Positions 13,061-26,880 of a stretch of 64,000 nt of DNA are shown piece after piece. A model generated the notes under the pieces. It did no database searches, had not been told where the DNA came from, and saw only the letters and a program-made list of their open reading frames with translations. The stretch's first letter is position 1. Every line of letters starts with the position of its first letter. The DNA is from Trichoplax sp. H2. Taxonomy: Eukaryota; Placozoa; Uniplacotomia; Trichoplacea. The translations under genes and the position numbers were made by a program. The stretch lies in contig NOWV01000127.1 of the NCBI GenBank assembly GCA_003344405.1, positions 62,001-126,000 on the forward strand. Direction: 5' to 3'.

Positions 13061-14960
13061 TCGTTAAGGTTCAAATGGGAATGGCTGTTAGTTAAAATAA
13101 GAAAAAGGATAGGAAATGGCGAATAGTGGATGGTAATGTCAAGTGACGATGATCGACTACAACGAGTATCTTCATTTTTAGCATGTTTAACATCTTCATC
13201 TTACCGACTAGGAGCAAAACAGACATGATATTCCCCAACGAACGAATAGATGATGATTTTCAAGACAACCTAAAGAACGCTCATCAAAACTTCAATCTCA
13301 TCAGATCAAAACGATTAATGCCGATAACTTGCAATGGTGACCACTCCGTGTCGACAACTATGCGTAAAATCGAGGATGGAAATGATGTTAAATAGCCACA
13401 AATTGAGCTTTCCAACGGTATACAAGTTAAGCAAAACAATAAGGATTAGAAATGATGATGGGAAAAGAGAGCAAGGTGTTGGAATGGACGATTGCATCAT
13501 CTAGCGCTAAGCTGTCATGATTTGCACAACATTCCTGGAGCTTGTTGTTATTTCAACCCTTATATGGGTAAAAAAAGTCTTGGATGATGGCCATCTATTG
13601 ATGCAAACTTATTGGAAATGCAATATCAACGGATGATCCATGTCTGGTTATTCTTCGACCGGAAATCAGCCTGTCAAGAAATGGCATGATTGACAGTTGG
13701 ATGCTATCGTCAAAGGTTTACTGGAGTGATTGTGATTGCAAGCCATTGCAGCTTGTAAAAATAACATCAAGGGGTGAGAAGATGACAACATTATGTCCTA
13801 CTAATCCTATTACGACATTGTTATTCTATTGGGAAAGTTACATAAAACGAGGAATGGATATTGTGTTTGTCAACGCCAGTGGTGCTTAAGCTGAGCTACC
13901 GACAGTGGGCTCTCCAAGAATGGAGAAGGAACTGCAGTAGAGCTGGAAATGATTCAACAGACGTTATTAAGAAGAAGAATGAAGGAATCAACATGCTGGT
14001 TCGACTGCAGTAGAGCTTTAAATGAAATTTCCTATTACAAATTTAGAATTGAAATGAAGACATTTGAAAAAATGGACGAGGAATGCACATTCTTGAAAAG
14101 GCTAATTTGTGGTGTAAAATTGAAAAGGGACGTTGGCAAGAATGGACAAGGAATCAACATTCTTATTCAACGACAGCCAAAGCTTGAAATGAGCTTTCCT
14201 ATTACAGTCTATCACTCAAAAGAAACATCTCGATAAATGGATGAGGAATCATTCTTCTAATTCAACGACAATTGAGCGTGAGAACTCATACTAAAAGAGA
14301 GGCCTTGAAGAATAGAAGAAGGATCAACATTCTTATTTAACTGCAATATTTCCTACTGAAAAGAGAGACATGGAGAAGAATCAAGGAGGAATCTACATTC
14401 TAATTCAATGGCAGTGGAGCTTGAAAATGAACTATTGGGAATGAAGATGGAAAGAAGAGTGTGGGGGGGGAGAATGGACGAGAAATTAAGATGATGATGG
14501 GGACAGCAGTTTATGAAATGAGCTTGCCATGTAGGATTGGAAGAGACGAAGAATCAATAAGATGATTAGATGATCGTTCAGCTTGAAATCAAACCCAAGA
14601 TTGAATGTTAACGATGGCTGACCAATGGCGATGATGAGGAGACTGTAGTTCAATTGGAATTGGGCTGCAAGACAGGATTAACATTTGATAGCCAAGACGC
14701 CATTGCAAGAATGGATGAGTCATAACATGGCCATTAATCATGAATCATTGATGAACAACGTCCATCATAATCGACATGGCTATGATTGAGCCATAACATG
14801 AACAACACACGAATAGTTTTCCCTGCGTCATTAGGGAATCCCTTTTCCTTTTATCCATGCGATGGATGAAAGTAAATTGAGCAGGAATCGTGGGGGATGA
14901 TGACTAAGACAATCCACTTATTTTTCTCAAGGGAGAGTGAGAAAGAATGCCAATCTTCTC
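13061..14960. repeat. Purine-rich decayed repeat tract
   Basis: The plus strand is rich in G and A, with recurring words such as AAGAATGGACGAGGAATC and ATTCTTATTCAACGACA between about 13.9 and 14.5 kb, at irregular intervals of roughly 95-130 bp. The open frames here (for example 13949-14236) are products of low-complexity sequence with no domain. I see no gene. Confidence 0.5.
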
Positions 14961-17900
14961 ATCATCATCTAGTTTATAAATCCAGTGATGGAAAGGACAT
15001 CAATAGATGGAGCTGATTGCAATATACACAAGCCTCCTCCGCTAGCAACAAACTGTTCATATTCATGTCGACATGGTCGAGAAGATTTTTCTTTCTTGGT
15101 AATCCCCATCCAACATCCCTCGACTGTACAATTGATGCAATTGAAGTTAAGATGGATATTTTCTATGGACAAATAACTTGTTCAAATGGTCATCAATCCA
15201 CTAGAAATGGATCGTCAATATTGATCTTGACAAGGTTGGATGAGATTGTCCTGTTGTTGACAATCTCGATATCCCTCAACAGCACTCTTATTTGGGGCTA
15301 TAGCTGTATCTTTTGAGCAAATCAAGACAGACATTTTGTAGCCAAACAACCTCTTCCCATGGCATCAACAACATGTTCAAATGTTCATCGATCAACTATG
15401 ATTTGACAATCCAACATTTCTTAACACAAGAGTACTTCTATTTCCGGCGCTAGCTACATCCTTTAAACAAATCAAGATGGACTCTTCTATGGCCAAACAA
15501 CCTCTTCCCATATCCATCTGTCTACTAGGAATAGATCGCCATCATTGATGTCGATTTGTGCAAGTACTGGATGAAGACAATCTCTCAAGTACACTTGGAT
15601 TGCTTTTATCCCATCATGGATGTTGACATGTCGGGCAAGATTGAATTTTCTTCCACTGGCTATCAATAAATACAACGAAATGGATCCTTTTTATACAGTA
15701 AATCAATCACAGTTGAGGTAGGCTTCGATACTAACAATTCATTGAGAGCTAATGTAATTAGCCTTGTGTCAATCTTCATTGGGGCAAAACATGGCGTTCT
15801 TCCATCGCCTCCAACTTGAGATGAAGAGGACAAGGAGCAATCCATGTTTTACTTAGCACTAATTAACTGTTCACTGACTGATCCCATTGGATTAACCACC
15901 ATTATTCCATCATCTGTAGCTGGAGATGGGTATGAGATTGTACTTTGCTCATATTCAAGATTCTTGCAATTAGATCAGTCAACGTTATGCCATCCTCTCC
16001 AACTTAAGGTGGAGAGGAGATTGTACTTTGCTTTAATTGAAGACTCGTGCAATTGGATTAACCAGCATTAATGCATCATCTCTAGCTGGAGATGTATGCC
16101 ATCATTTTTACTTGGTACTTCATGGAAGATTCATCCAATGGCATGAACCAACGTTATGCCAGCACCATTTGTAGGTGGAGATCCATGTCGTTTTTACTTA
16201 ACACTGATTGAGGAAATGGCGATTAACCAACATTATGCCATCACCATCCCTAGGTGGAGATCAATGTCATCGTTTTTTACTTAGCACTGATTGAGGAAAT
16301 GGCGATTAACCAATGTTATGCCATCACCATCCCTAGGTGGAGATCAATGTCATCGTTTTTTACTTAGCACTGATTGAGGAAATGGCGATTAACCAACGTT
16401 ATGCCATCACCATCTGTTAGAGATGGATATGAGATTGTACTGAAATCCAATTCCAAACTCATGCAATGAGATCAATCAACGTTATTCCATCCCCTCCAGC
16501 TTGAGATGAATGTGCAATGGCTCCAATTGAAAATTTATGAAATTGCATCAGCCAACGTTATTCCATCCTCTCTAATTGGAGAGGAATGTCATCATTTTTA
16601 CTTAGCATCGATTCAAGATGAATACAATTTAAATGAACTAAGGCTATTCCATCATTGCCATCTTCAGATGGAGATTGTACTTGGCTCCAATGCAAGACTA
16701 AACCTCACGCAACAGATTCATCAATGTTATTCCCATCATCGACAGCTTGCTATTCCTGCTTTCTATTCCAGATAGCGGATGTCATTTTTCAAAGTCAAAA
16801 GTCCATCATCAGATACTGTATTTCTGAAGTCAACTCAACATGGCTACCCAATCACTCTCAGCCTTGGATAGACTATCGAAGAGGATGGCGCTGATTATGG
16901 AAAATAGCTGCTGAAGGATCAATTAATAAACTCTTCTTTTCTTTCTCCATGGAGAGCTGCTGTCGATCCAACTCGAGCATCTAATCTTGTTCACATCATG
17001 ATTGAGATTCATAACCATGTTCAACTCTCGATCGCTACATGGAAAGGCTCATCTCATCCTTGAAATCTTGCCCAATTTGGCATCATGCCACGATTGGCAT
17101 TAGTCTTACAGCACAAATATGCTCATCTCCATTGCACGATGGAATGGCCTTTTGCCATCATGCAAGATTAATGTTGTCCATGGTATGATGGCGATTGATC
17201 AAACCTGTTCAACTTCCTTGCAAGCCTATTACTGTCGGATCTAGCTAGCCTTTTGTCATCATGCAAAGATTCAATTTTGTCCATATCATCATGGGGATAA
17301 ATGCCCAGCAAATACGTTCATCTCCATCGCTAGATGGATAGACCTCATTCCCATGTTAGCTACCCTATCGTACGAGCTATCATTTTCTCCACCATGCAAA
17401 GACAGATCTTGTCTGCATCATCATTAGCACTCATAAAGTTGACATGACTAGGTAGATAGGCCATTCTCAAGTTAGCAATCTTGTCAATAGGATGATTCGT
17501 ATTTCCAGACTTGTATAGTATCAAGCCAAAAAGTCCATCGAACCATCAAGGACAAGGACAGACATGTTTAACTCGATCACTAACCTGCCCAGTGAATGAT
17601 ACAACATATTGCTAGTCGTGATCGCCAGAAAATCCCCACAATAACAGCTCTAAAATAAAGTTCTAGACTTGCAGATCAATGTCGACAATCAATCATGATG
17701 AAATGCATGTCCAAAAAGGCCTATCCATCGAGACGAAGATGAGAACAAGATGATCAACTCTTGCCATGGCATGGTTAAAAGAATCCCATCCCAAACGCAA
17801 TATCGGAGCTAATCCACGTCAAGGCATTTTCTCCAATGGAGTAAAACATGCTGAAAACGATAGGCAGCCATCGACTACAATAACTTGTTTAACTTGGTTA
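14961..17900. repeat. Pyrimidine-rich decayed repeat tract
   Basis: The strand bias turns round: the plus strand becomes rich in C and T with recurring CATCATC, TTATGCCATC and AACAACCTCTTCCCAT. The last word occurs near 15345 and 15500 as part of a roughly 150-bp repeat. Related units with GGTGGAGAT and TTTTACTTAGCA run from 15.84 to 16.76 kb. No protein domain or RNA gene is visible. Confidence 0.5.
16202..16400. repeat. 83-bp near-perfect tandem repeat (2.4 copies)
   Basis: CACTGATTGAGGAAATGGCG starts at 16202, 16285 and 16368, exactly 83 bp apart, with almost no differences between the first two units. It is the youngest part of the more decayed 15.8-16.8 kb array. Confidence 0.88.
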
Positions 17901-20860
17901 ACCTAGGTCATATCGAATAGGTCGAAAAAAAAGTAGGAGGAAAGAAAGCGACGAAAATGCCGGAAATGGGTCGATGATGAAAAGGTAGAAACAGGATCCG
18001 ATGGGAGGATACTTGGCCGCCTCAGTTTTGGCGTAGGGGAAGGGCAAAGAGAAATGATTCGGAATATCCTATTACAAATTTACAATCCAATACAAGCTAA
18101 TCCATCCTTGCATCAACAGAAAGAAGTAAAAACCCAAATGGTCAACCCGAATATAGTAAGAAATGGAGGCATCAAAAGTCGGATCACAACGTGTCTAGAC
18201 CAAATTAGCCGCTGGTGTCAAGAAAGATCATTTCCATTGCTTTTTAATCGTTTACATGGGATTAACTCGCTTTGGCTCTGATCGATGCCTATCCATTACC
18301 CGGAAATTAATCGGACCAGGGCACGAAATCCAACGGATAGATTTCATCGTCTTCCCCATATGTGGACGATGACAAAAGGGGAAAATACGCCGCCATAATC
18401 ACTTGGATAAAGTAGTTTTTAATGAGCCTTTTCCCATACAAAATGTCGACAAGTGTAGAGATAGATACCCATACCAACATGAACGTCATTGATATCATCA
18501 TGGCCCACTTGATCCCTTCTATCCATGCTTGTATTGATAAGCAGATTAAATCCCAATATCATGTGGAATCGAGTTGGAAATGTCCTCGCCCATAACGGCA
18601 AAGGCCAACAACAACAAAAAAAGATTGCAACATTGGAGAGAGAATCTGCCCGTAAAAATAATAAGAAAACAATGGAAAAAGGATAAAAAGAAATGATGGA
18701 AATGATAGGATAGAAATAAAAAAGAGTGGTAATGACTACCAATAGAGATTGTCTGCGGAATTTGGATGGATTAATCAATGAGTAAAAAGACGGAAGAAAG
18801 GATTACCCATCGTCCATGATTGCTGGGAAAGAAAGAAATCATTCATCTGCCATGAGTGATTGCAATGGTAGCTTATTGAGCCTATATTATTCTCTTACAA
18901 CATCATCTAGCGTATGAGTGCTCATGGATAAATGGATTATTTCATTGCCTAGCCTTGAAGGAAATCCACAACCCATGAAATATCATCCATCAAGGCCCTA
19001 GAGTCCCTTTTTCCACTGCAAATGCAATGCAAATCAACGAGCCATGATGGCCGATTGGACTTACCTACACACTCTACCACAAGGTCGTTGTTTGAATCAA
19101 GATGGCACTCAATTCGATCAATCGCTAGAATTCAACACTCGATCCCAATCTTGTCTCCTTCTTCTTCGTCTTATGCTCGTCTTATTAATCAATTTCTGAA
19201 TCAACAGACTTCTTTCAGCATACTCTTTCAATCACTGCAAGAGGAAGGAAAACTTGGCAAGAAAATCAACTTGCTAGGCGATCGTCGACGATCCAATTGG
19301 CTGCACAAGACGTCCAATCAATCCTCTTTGACAAAGTTACCTATAAAGTAAAAGTTAAACTAAGTCGACCAATCAATCAAGCCAATCGTTGGTCAACAAT
19401 TTGATGCATTGATGATCCAATTGGAGGAAAAAAGTGGCTGGAAAGAGCGATTTGAAGCATGCAAGAAAAATGAAAATGGCGACCAGCGACATGGGTCGAG
19501 ACACGGTAGTGGGGGGACAAGGCCGTCTACCACAGACGTAGGGTAGGGTGGGCTACCAGCCCAGGGGGGGGGCAATCGGTTGCACGGCTAGACAACAGAC
19601 TGAAGACGTTGACCAATTTTTCTTGGTATCGTATGGGAAAATGGGTCATGACAGGGATGGTAGATAGTCGTTGAGCCCAGGGTAAAGTCGTCATTTTACT
19701 GTATAAAACAAGAGTTGAAATGGCATACAAAAGCTTAGAGAGCCAAGTCATGGTTCCATAGTTCACTTGGGCAGGTGCAACAGCAGGTGGTGGTCATAAC
19801 GGTATCGGGGGGGTGACAACACCGCAGGTAGGGTACAGTCGCAAAATAAGCTCTATTTCCTATAGTAAATCGTGTTATAACCTGAGTCACAATGTAACCA
19901 CTATGAGAAGACACGGTACCCCCACCCAATGCACAACATGGCTGATATTGATTGATCTTACTATCCCTAGCTGGAATAACTAGGATAAAATCTTCCGTTT
20001 TCCTCCTCTATTGGCATCATTAATGATTCCTAGGGCTGCTACTCAAGGCTATAATGTAGTAGACGACAACGATGAATGCATAAGAGGGTAAAACGATAGA
20101 AATTTCAGCGTCAAGGATCGTCTCGGTATCGCTTTCAGCCTTTCACTTTTGCCTGCTGCAGCCTATCTCCTCCCGAGCTAATGTGCAGGAATAACATGGA
20201 GAAGGAAAGTTAAAGGATGGATCTACTGTGGCAAAGTCCTATGTCTTTCCACCTAGTGGATGTTCTTGATGTAATGAGGCACCTTTTTCTTGTCCACGGT
20301 GCTTATGATGAGTGCAGTAGTAGATTGAATTTGCAGCTCGGTAGAATGCTGGATCTGCTGCTGCTGCTGCTCGTCCTCACCTAGTTCTAGTGGTCATGGA
20401 GTAGCATGAGTAAAATCGCTTACGCGCTCCTTCTATTTCTTATTAGCTAGGTTAAATGATGGATCTTCGTTACATACCACTTTTCCACTGCTATAGATGA
20501 GCGAGATGGTATGAAACAGCTTGTAGCTATATGCGACTAGCTCTAGGCCAACGTTGAATATGAAAGCCAATCTATTGCTGCATACCTCAGAACGATTGAC
20601 GAGCTGCTAGCTATAATGTTAAAGTTGAGTAGTTTATTCATCTACTGTTACACCTTTCCTCCTAGTTAGAATTGATGAGCCACTGACAATAAGGATTAAT
20701 TTAATTTCATGATAAATTCAACCATTACTGTACATCTCCTTGTAGTTGGAATGGATGAGCTATTACTGTCTAGCGGGCGAAATTTAGCCATGAATTTACC
20801 GTCGCATCTCTGTCAAAAATGAGTGAATAAAAAAAATTCAAATTTCTCCGATACTCACAG
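17901..20860. other. Long interval without recognisable gene
   Basis: The sequence is mixed, with short homopolymers (G-runs near 19510 and 19565), a (CTG)5-like run near 20365 and several overlapping frames of 60-119 codons on both strands. None shows a domain, a start context or joinable exons. The frames at 19393-19929 overlap one another in different frames, as expected for chance open frames in less AT-rich DNA. Confidence 0.5.
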
Positions 20861-21440
20861 GATACTGTTGGCTCTAATTCTATCCAGCCTTATACATTGC
20901 CTAATTCTATATTGACTACATTAGTCCCGTAACACACAAAGTATTCCATCAGTATTGCTATGGATCCATATCCCAAATAAAGCCATCTCCAAGTAAAAAA
21001 AAGGAATACCCCTCCAATACTCAGCCAGATCTGTAGACCAGAGTTAGTGTTGACTTTAATCCTATCTAAGCCTCTGTTAACTAGCAACAAGATCCATAAA
21101 GTATCCGATCAAGGATTGCTACGGATCTATATCCCAAATAAAACCCACCCTAGGTCAAAAAAACTAAAATTCCACCAATGTTCAACACGATACTGTAGAC
21201 TATTTGCCAGCAACAATATCCACAAAGTATTACTTGCGGACTACTATGGATCCATATCCCAAATCAAGGCCACCATCTGGGTAAAAAATGACCAGGTAAA
21301 AAACAATGAAAATACCTTCTCATACTCACCAAGAGAAACTCCAACCTCGTCTAAATTTGCTCGGTGAGCAATAAATACCATAAAATAGTCCTCTATGAAT
21401 GTTATGCAGCAAGAGCCTAAATAAAACCCGACCCCTCCAT
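20861..21440. repeat. Three-copy degenerate repeat, ~125-160-bp unit
   Basis: GGATCCATATCCCAAAT or a close variant occurs at 20962, 21123 and 21248. It is preceded by CATAAAGTAT(T/C)-like sequence and followed by an A-run and a CAATACTCA-like block. The units have diverged substantially. No gene is visible here. Confidence 0.7.
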
Positions 21441-22019
21441 CCAAAGGAGTAGGCTAATTGAGATGCAAATAAAATCAATACTTACCAAGATTGACTGTAA
21501 TGCTATCCAGGTTCGGCCAGCTAGCATACAGGTATTGCAATTTTCAAGACGAGCACTACCGAAATAACAGATTGAATATGGTTACATCAATCAATGATTC
21601 AATTAAGCAAAATATTGATTTAATTTGACCACTTCGTCAACACGACCACAATGATACTGCGATTGTTATCGCCATTTCGACATCGACTGTTTACATATAA
21701 GGTGGCAATCGCCATAACTATCCTGCCCTTACTTTAATCCTTGATGGCCATTTCTTTACACATTGCTGTAGTATCTAAATTCGATGTTAGGTAGACTTTG
21801 AGCTCAATCTGGCCGAGAAAAGATCGCACTGATTACTTACAAATCGAATTATCTCACTTTACACATTGGTTACGCTGTTATAAGTTATAACCTTCACAAA
21901 GATTATATTTACAACGGGAATGGGGCCTAGATGCAGCCAAAAATAAAGAAATGGCGGATCCAATTACATCCTATTATGTCAAACTGAGCAATATCCTCAT
22001 TTTACGAAGCCATCCCCCA

Positions 22020-23000
22020 AAAATAAATGCGGTGACCACCTTTGTTAACCCATGTGCTAAAGCTTTACCTTGCCCACTCGACAGGTTATACTATAGCTCA
22101 AGATGGCTACTTGCTGAGGAATAAGAAGAAGGCATTGCTACCCCCATCGATCCTCAGTACAGTCTTTGTTGAGTTAGGATTTGATAAAAATCAATAAACT
22201 ACTCTACGCTAGCAAGAATAGAGTATCGATAGGCTCACTAAAGTAAGCCAGGAGCTAGTCTTGTTGGAAATGATATTAACTTAATTACGTAAGCCAGTGA
22301 TATTCTTGAGCTGAATTACGTATCCTTTATGAATCATGCTATTCAAACAGATCAGCATCTTGTTACCAATATGCTAAAAATTTCCCTTACCTGATCGATA
22401 GATTATACTACAACTTATGACATTCTGGATGATCTATATATTAATGATATCCTGGAGCTAAATTATGTATCCATTATGAATCATGCTATTCAAAACAGGT
22501 CAGCACCCTGTTACCGATTTGCTAGAAATTTCCCTTACCTGATCGATAGATTATACTACAACTTATGACATTCTGGATGATCTATATATTAATGATATCC
22601 TGGAGCTAAATTATGTATCCTTTATGAATCATGCTATTCAAAACAGGTCAACACCTTGTTACCAACATGCTAAAAATTTGCCTTGTCTGATCGATAGATT
22701 ATACTACAACTTAAAATGGTTGCTTACTGAGGAATAAGAAGGCACTGATACTAATCTATCCGCAGTACAGTCTTTCATGATTTAGGATTTACAAAATCAA
22801 TCCCTTGACGCTAGCAAGGATAAAATGCCGATGGGCCCACTAGCATAGGCCAGGAGCTAGTCTTCTTGAATTTGACATTATTATTTTGATTGCGTAAGCT
22901 AATGATATTCTTCTCCGATATATTCTTTAGCTTAATTGTGTATCTTTTCATGAATCATGCTATTCAAAAGAGGTGTGCATCGTTGTTATGATCCATAGCC
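22020..23000. repeat. 147-bp tandem repeat inside a larger duplication
   Basis: GAATCATGCTATTCAAA occurs at 22331, 22478 and 22625, exactly 147 bp apart. Between the last two, units are nearly identical over their full length (GATCGATAGATTATACTACAACTTATGACATTC and so on). A flanking block at about 22075-22370 (GAGGAATAAGAAG, CAGTACAGTCTTT, GCCAGGAGCTAGTCTT) recurs in the same order at about 22700-23000, again ending in GAATCATGCTATTCAAA. The whole thus looks like a duplicated segment with an internally amplified 147-bp unit. Confidence 0.85.
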
Positions 23001-26000
23001 AATGTCAATAACCAATGTGAAAAGTTGAATACAATCCTAAATGTCATTAAAAGCAATGTTAATTACCTGTGCATTTCATTCCTATCTTGTTATGGCCTAC
23101 AGTAGAAGGGAAGAGAAATATTCAATTTCACCCAGCAAATTTTTTGAGTCAATGTAGAAGCTTCAAAAGTGAAACACTTTAAGGAATTAAGTATTCACAA
23201 TTTTAGAACTAATGTTATATAAGGCTTTAGCAAATTGACCAATATATGCAAATATCATATTATCCAATTCAATTTTTAACCCATGCTCAATCATCTAAAT
23301 AGATTATTCAATCGCCAACATATGGTGGATGGTAGTATTCGTTGTTTATCGGTCAGTCTTCCTCTAGCCTTATGTCAATATTATCTACAGATTTTTTATT
23401 TTTTTCCTGTAGGAAATAAATAATATCCAGCAGCCACGTTATGGAAATGCTTGATAGGGTCTTGGTAATGAGAAATCAGTTTAAAATGGATTGGCCTAGA
23501 TAAATAATTCTTTTCCGTGCGATGGCTACTTATAATCCTTATGAAATTATTTAAAATACAAGCAGGGCAAATATCTGCTTTTGATTCCCTTGTCTCTATT
23601 AATCATAATCCAATAGCATCCATATTGTAAGCCAATCATTGACAGACCATTTATTTTAAATCACTTGAATAATCTGGTCTTGGCTTTAAAGAATCAAACA
23701 GTAATAAACTGACCCGTTTCTCCTCATATTCGTATTTGTTACTCGTACATCGTTTAATATACTTCATAAATTGCTAAGTTGCGGTACTAGAGACGCTCAA
23801 CTTGTCCTACTATCAAGGCAGAACTAATTTGCTCTAACAAATAAATAAAACAAGGCAGGAAATCAATATTGATGGAGGATTTTATACATCTCTCAATTTT
23901 AATTGTAGAGTAGGATATTGTACAAAGATTACGTAATATCTCTTACTATTCCTATCATTTAACAAGCATAGATACGGGAAGGCTTTCAAAATTCTCCCTC
24001 TAAAGACAGTTTTAAGGTTTACACTTAGAATGTTTATTGCTTATTTAATTACCCATAGTCCTATCTCTCCATACGTATCCATAGACTGCTCCTTGATATC
24101 ATCCATCAATCATCTACAAATCGTTAAGCTTACCTAAATAGGAAAGAGCAACTTATCGCATAAATAAATTAATCTTCTCATGCCAATAATAACTGCCTAA
24201 TACGGAATAGATCCAGTAGGTGTCCAGGTCAAAAAATAATAATGAAAAGGATTGTCTAAATGTTAGGAAGAAGTCATTTTGCAGCATATAAGTTTTCATC
24301 TCTTAGCGATGCGGTGATAACATTAGAATTCCATTATATACGAATTAATACAATTAGAATTTCAATTTATAAGCAGGTAATATAATTAGAATTTCATTGT
24401 ATATATCTCATAAACTAACAGGATATGCAATATTCTAATAAAAGTTATGAAGTGATCTCAATAAAAATAGCTACGCTTAACATACATCCATCCATCCTTT
24501 CTTTATAGTAGTGGTAAAATTTTATTATTTTACTTAAGAAATAAAGTCCTATTTGATAATGTTCAATCTAGACTTTCTTTCGATTTCTTGAAGACTACTA
24601 CCGGTGCTTAATATGATCCATCAGTGGTTTAATAATGATCATAAGGATTGTTTAATTATTTGAAAGAAATCATTCTCCTACGTACAATAATCAAACTCTA
24701 ATACAACGCGCGTAATATAACTAGAATTCCACTTAAAACATTTGGAAATATAAAGTAGTAGTCTACAGTAAATCCAATAAGAACTATATATAGAACACTA
24801 TAGCTGCAGAGAGAGCTAAAAATTGAAAAACATGCTAGCAGATATTATCTATCAGCAGTTTAATAATGATTACGAGGATTATCTAGAAATAAGAAGAGAG
24901 CCATTTTATTCATATAAATTAATCATTGGTTTAAAATGCGGATAATAGAATTAAAATTCCGTTTAAAATAATTTAGAATATACGGTAACAGCCAACGGTA
25001 AACCCATGAAGGACTATTGATGGAACACTACTACTGCAGCGAAAACTAAAAGTTGAATGATATGCTAGAAGATAATATCATCCATCAGCATTTAATATCG
25101 ATTATGAAGAATTATTTTTCTGCATATATTTAATCATCTCTTTACAACACATGTAATATAATCAGAATGTCATTTAAAATTCGGAAATAGAAAGTATCAG
25201 TCTACAGTTAATGTATAAAAAACTATAGATGGAATACTACCGCCGCAGAGATAACTAAAGACTGAATAACATGCTGCAAGATAATGTCATCCTTCCGCGG
25301 TTTAATAAGAATTGTGAGAATTTATCTAAAAATGACGAGAGAGAGAGAGAGAGTCTTTTTCCTTTACGTAAATTAATCATCTCTCCGTAATATAGTTATT
25401 GTAATTAGAATTTCAAGCAAAATTTGGAAATACAGTCTTGTATGTTATTCACTCTTGAACTCTCTCTGTAGTGGAATATTGAAATAATATATGTATTAGG
25501 TACAGACTGCTAGTAAATATTATCTATCCATGAAGAACTATCTCAATATTACAACAATAATAATAATTGGAGAGATCATTGTAGAGAATAATAATTGTAG
25601 AGATCCGGTATAGAATGGAAAGAATAACATTGAGACTTTAGTAATAGGGTCTTGTTTGATGTTACTCAATCTCAAACCCCAGCTCTCCCTGAATTAACAT
25701 CTTGTGATTACTCAGTACCTGCCTAGTTAGAATTGTCCAATAAAGACCGTAACAATTGTCTCCACGAGAGAGAGAGAGTAACTTTTCCTCCAAATTACTC
25801 AGTCTTTTCTCGATGAAGGTAACTAGAATTACATTAAAAACTTAGAAATAGAATCTTGTTTGGGGTTGTTCAATCATTAGGATTGCGATTTGGTATTGGT
25901 AAATCTTTAACTCGAGCTCTTCCTCAATTGACTCAATCGTAGACTCCATCGTAGATAGAATGATCTGATAAAGATCGTAAGGATTGCTCAACTAAGAGCA

Positions 26001-26880
26001 AGTTTGAATTACATAAGCTCACCTTCTTTTTGTAATAATTAGTTCAATAGCAATACAAAGTTCAGAACAGAATCTTGTTTGGTATTGATGAAGCTCTCCC
26101 TAAAATGAACTGTTTGTAGTACAATAAACTGCTAATAGAAAGTTCCAATAAAGATGGTGAAGATGATCTAAATAGGAAAAATAATTTCCCCTAAATCAAT
26201 CAATCTTCTATTTACGATAAAAACTATCGTATAATAAGAATAAAAATTCAAAAATAGAGCTTGTTTGATTTTTCTCAATTTTGAACACTAGCTCTGCCCT
26301 GCATTGACAATAAATTGATCCTACAAGGTTTCTCAAATTTGTCTACATCATAAAATCAATCTTTTCTTTATGATTCAAATTATGATTGCATGGATCCGGT
26401 ATACAGGACAAGAAATGAAAAGAATAGCTCCGTTCTAGTTCATGAATAGCATTTTATTTAACTTTCCATTCTCTTTGAATTTATTCGGTAATAAGTATTC
26501 CTCACTTATAGGCTGTTGCTGAACATAAAGCATCGAATAATAGTCGAGATTGCCTTAATGCGGTGGATCAAACTTTTGACGTAAACAAATTCATCTTCCT
26601 TTTCAATAATTAGTCATCATCATAGTCAATACATGATCAGCTTAATAAATAATATAATTAGTCATCATAATAGTCAACACATGAGAAAAGAAAATATTGT
26701 TTTATTAATCAAAATATGGCGCTATTCAAGCAGTTAATCGATCTTGTAGAATAATAAAGAAGAGATTGATTCTCCCCATTGGCTAGATAGACCAGTCGCA
26801 TGGATGCTTAAACTTCTAGCAGATGGCTATGGCTTATCTTTAGACCGCGATGATACAGATATTGAAAAAGAAGATTAACG
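23001..26880. repeat. Degenerate ~220-bp tandem family
   Basis: Variants of GATAATATCATCCATCAG followed by TTTAATAATGATTA occur near 24610, 24841, 25071 and 25280. Between them lie blocks containing TAATTAGAATT(C/T)CA and a CTACTGCAGAGA-like segment. Short GA runs appear near 25336 and 25764. Decay increases outward and the outer parts (23.0-24.2 and 25.9-26.9 kb) are not clearly repetitive. I see no gene. Confidence 0.6.

Noticed and set aside
18419-18778. 119-codon hydrophobic frame on the minus strand, at first sight a membrane protein
   Set aside because: The Phe/Leu/Ile content comes from an A/G-rich plus strand; there is no conserved motif and no splice partner in either direction.
19393-19929. 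Three overlapping minus-strand frames of 60-79 codons
   Set aside because: They overlap each other in different frames, have no domain and no splice partners; the local sequence is simply less AT-rich.
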